Assembly: GCA_023128035.1 (NCBI GenBank)
Contig: JAGMES010000203.1
Span: 1-7,087, forward strand
Length of the DNA stretch: 7,087 bases
Source of the DNA: Halanaerobiales bacterium
GTDB lineage: Bacteria; Bacillota_F; Halanaerobiia; DY22613
Direction of reading: 5' to 3'
A program made the position numbers and the translations under genes. Positions 6,924-7,087 of the stretch are shown here, in pieces (the stretch's first letter is position 1; each line of letters begins with the position of its first letter). A model generated the notes under the pieces. That model was not told the origin of the DNA. It made no database searches and saw only the letters and a program-made list of their open reading frames with translations.

Positions 6924-6960
6924 CGATTAGGTGAATTTTGCTCTGATTTTCGCCTGATTG
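6924..6960 (+). other. potential RNA hairpin 1 after cas6
   Basis: CGATTAGGTGAA (6924-6935) pairs with TTCGCCTGATTG (6949-6960): 12 consecutive pairs in RNA, three of them G-U, with a 13-nt loop. A T run (6966-6970) follows six bases later, so it could act as a poor terminator for the operon. It could equally belong to a leader or small RNA. The G-U pairs form only in the + strand RNA, which argues for a function in that transcript. Confidence 0.4.
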
Positions 6961-7001
6961 CTCACTTTTTCTAAAGGGAGATTTTACGGCAAAGTGAGTA
7001 A
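6958..7001 (+). other. potential RNA hairpin 2, overlaps hairpin 1
   Basis: CTCACTTT (6961-6968) and AAAGTGAG (6991-6998) form a perfect 8-bp inverted repeat. With one G-U pair and two A-U pairs (6958-6960 with 6999-7001) the stem grows to 11 pairs around a 22-nt loop. It shares 6958-6960 with hairpin 1. A T6 run (7011-7016) follows ten bases after the extended stem, too far for a normal intrinsic terminator. Confidence 0.4.
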
Positions 7002-7087
7002 AATGAGTGGTTTTTTAAGGAAATGTAAAATTTATCTGGCCTATTTTTTTTCTAGGAGAATAGCGATAAAGCTTGATATTTCGCCAT

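Larger units (their letters stand above)
6859..7087 (+). other. non-coding right flank, possible CRISPR leader
   Basis: There are 229 nt after cas6 without a supportable gene. The first 60 nt are plain A/T-rich sequence. From about 6920 the composition becomes more mixed and two potential RNA hairpins appear. The 10-mer TGAGTAAAAT occurs twice (6903-6912 and 6995-7004). A T8 run lies at 7044-7051. Non-coding DNA of this length and texture downstream of a cas operon is often a CRISPR leader, with the first repeat outside the window. That is inference: no repeat is visible here. Confidence 0.4.

Noticed and set aside
6903..7004. Direct repeat TGAGTAAAAT as part of a mobile-element end or attachment site
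   Set aside because: It is a 10-mer, mostly A/T, with no transposase, integrase or terminal inverted repeats nearby; chance is a sufficient explanation.
7054..7087. Ribosome binding site AGGAG (7054-7058) for a gene starting at the right edge
   Set aside because: No ATG or GTG lies at proper distance; the only nearby TTG (7073) is too far away and too few codons remain to judge.

Overview
The window is an AT-rich (roughly 70% A+T), almost fully coding stretch. It carries the interference module of a type I-B CRISPR-Cas system, with every gene on the + strand. Codon use, low G+C, AGGGGGA-type ribosome binding sites and the I-B gene set suggest a low-GC, probably anaerobic Firmicute (Clostridia- or Halanaerobium-like). 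This assignment is inference from style, not from a marker gene.

Layout. Bases 1-21 are the 3' end of a CRISPR repeat ending in ATTGAAAC, the usual type I-B crRNA 5' handle, so an array running in the + direction ends at or near the left edge. Bases 22-268 are non-coding. They hold the operon promoter (extended -10 TGATATAAT with a 17-nt spacer to TTGCAT) and a strong ribosome binding site in front of a GTG start. The operon follows: cas8b (269-2092), cas7 (2096-3001), cas5 (3006-3740), cas3 (3753-6173) and cas6 (6184-6858). Gaps between genes are only 3-12 nt and ribosome binding sites often overlap the previous stop codon, so co-transcription and translational coupling are likely. A sixth product is hidden inside cas8b: an in-frame ATG at 1685 behind a very good Shine-Dalgarno would give a 135-residue Cas11b small subunit. 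Bases 6859-7087 are non-coding, hold two sizeable potential RNA hairpins, and may be the leader of another array beyond the right edge.

How it works together. Cas6 would cut the repeat transcript 8 nt before the repeat end. The crRNA would be covered by a Cas7 backbone, with Cas5 at the 5' handle, Cas8b as large subunit (PAM recognition) and Cas11b as small subunit along the belly. Cas3 (HD nuclease plus SF2 helicase) would be recruited to degrade the target. No cas1, cas2 or cas4 is present in the window.

The system itself is a known type, and I found no new class of system. The points most worth following are the internal Cas11b start, the T8 run at the cas3 stop that could yield Cas3-Cas6 fusions by slippage, the repeat-like sequence in the cas 5' leader, and the structured right flank.
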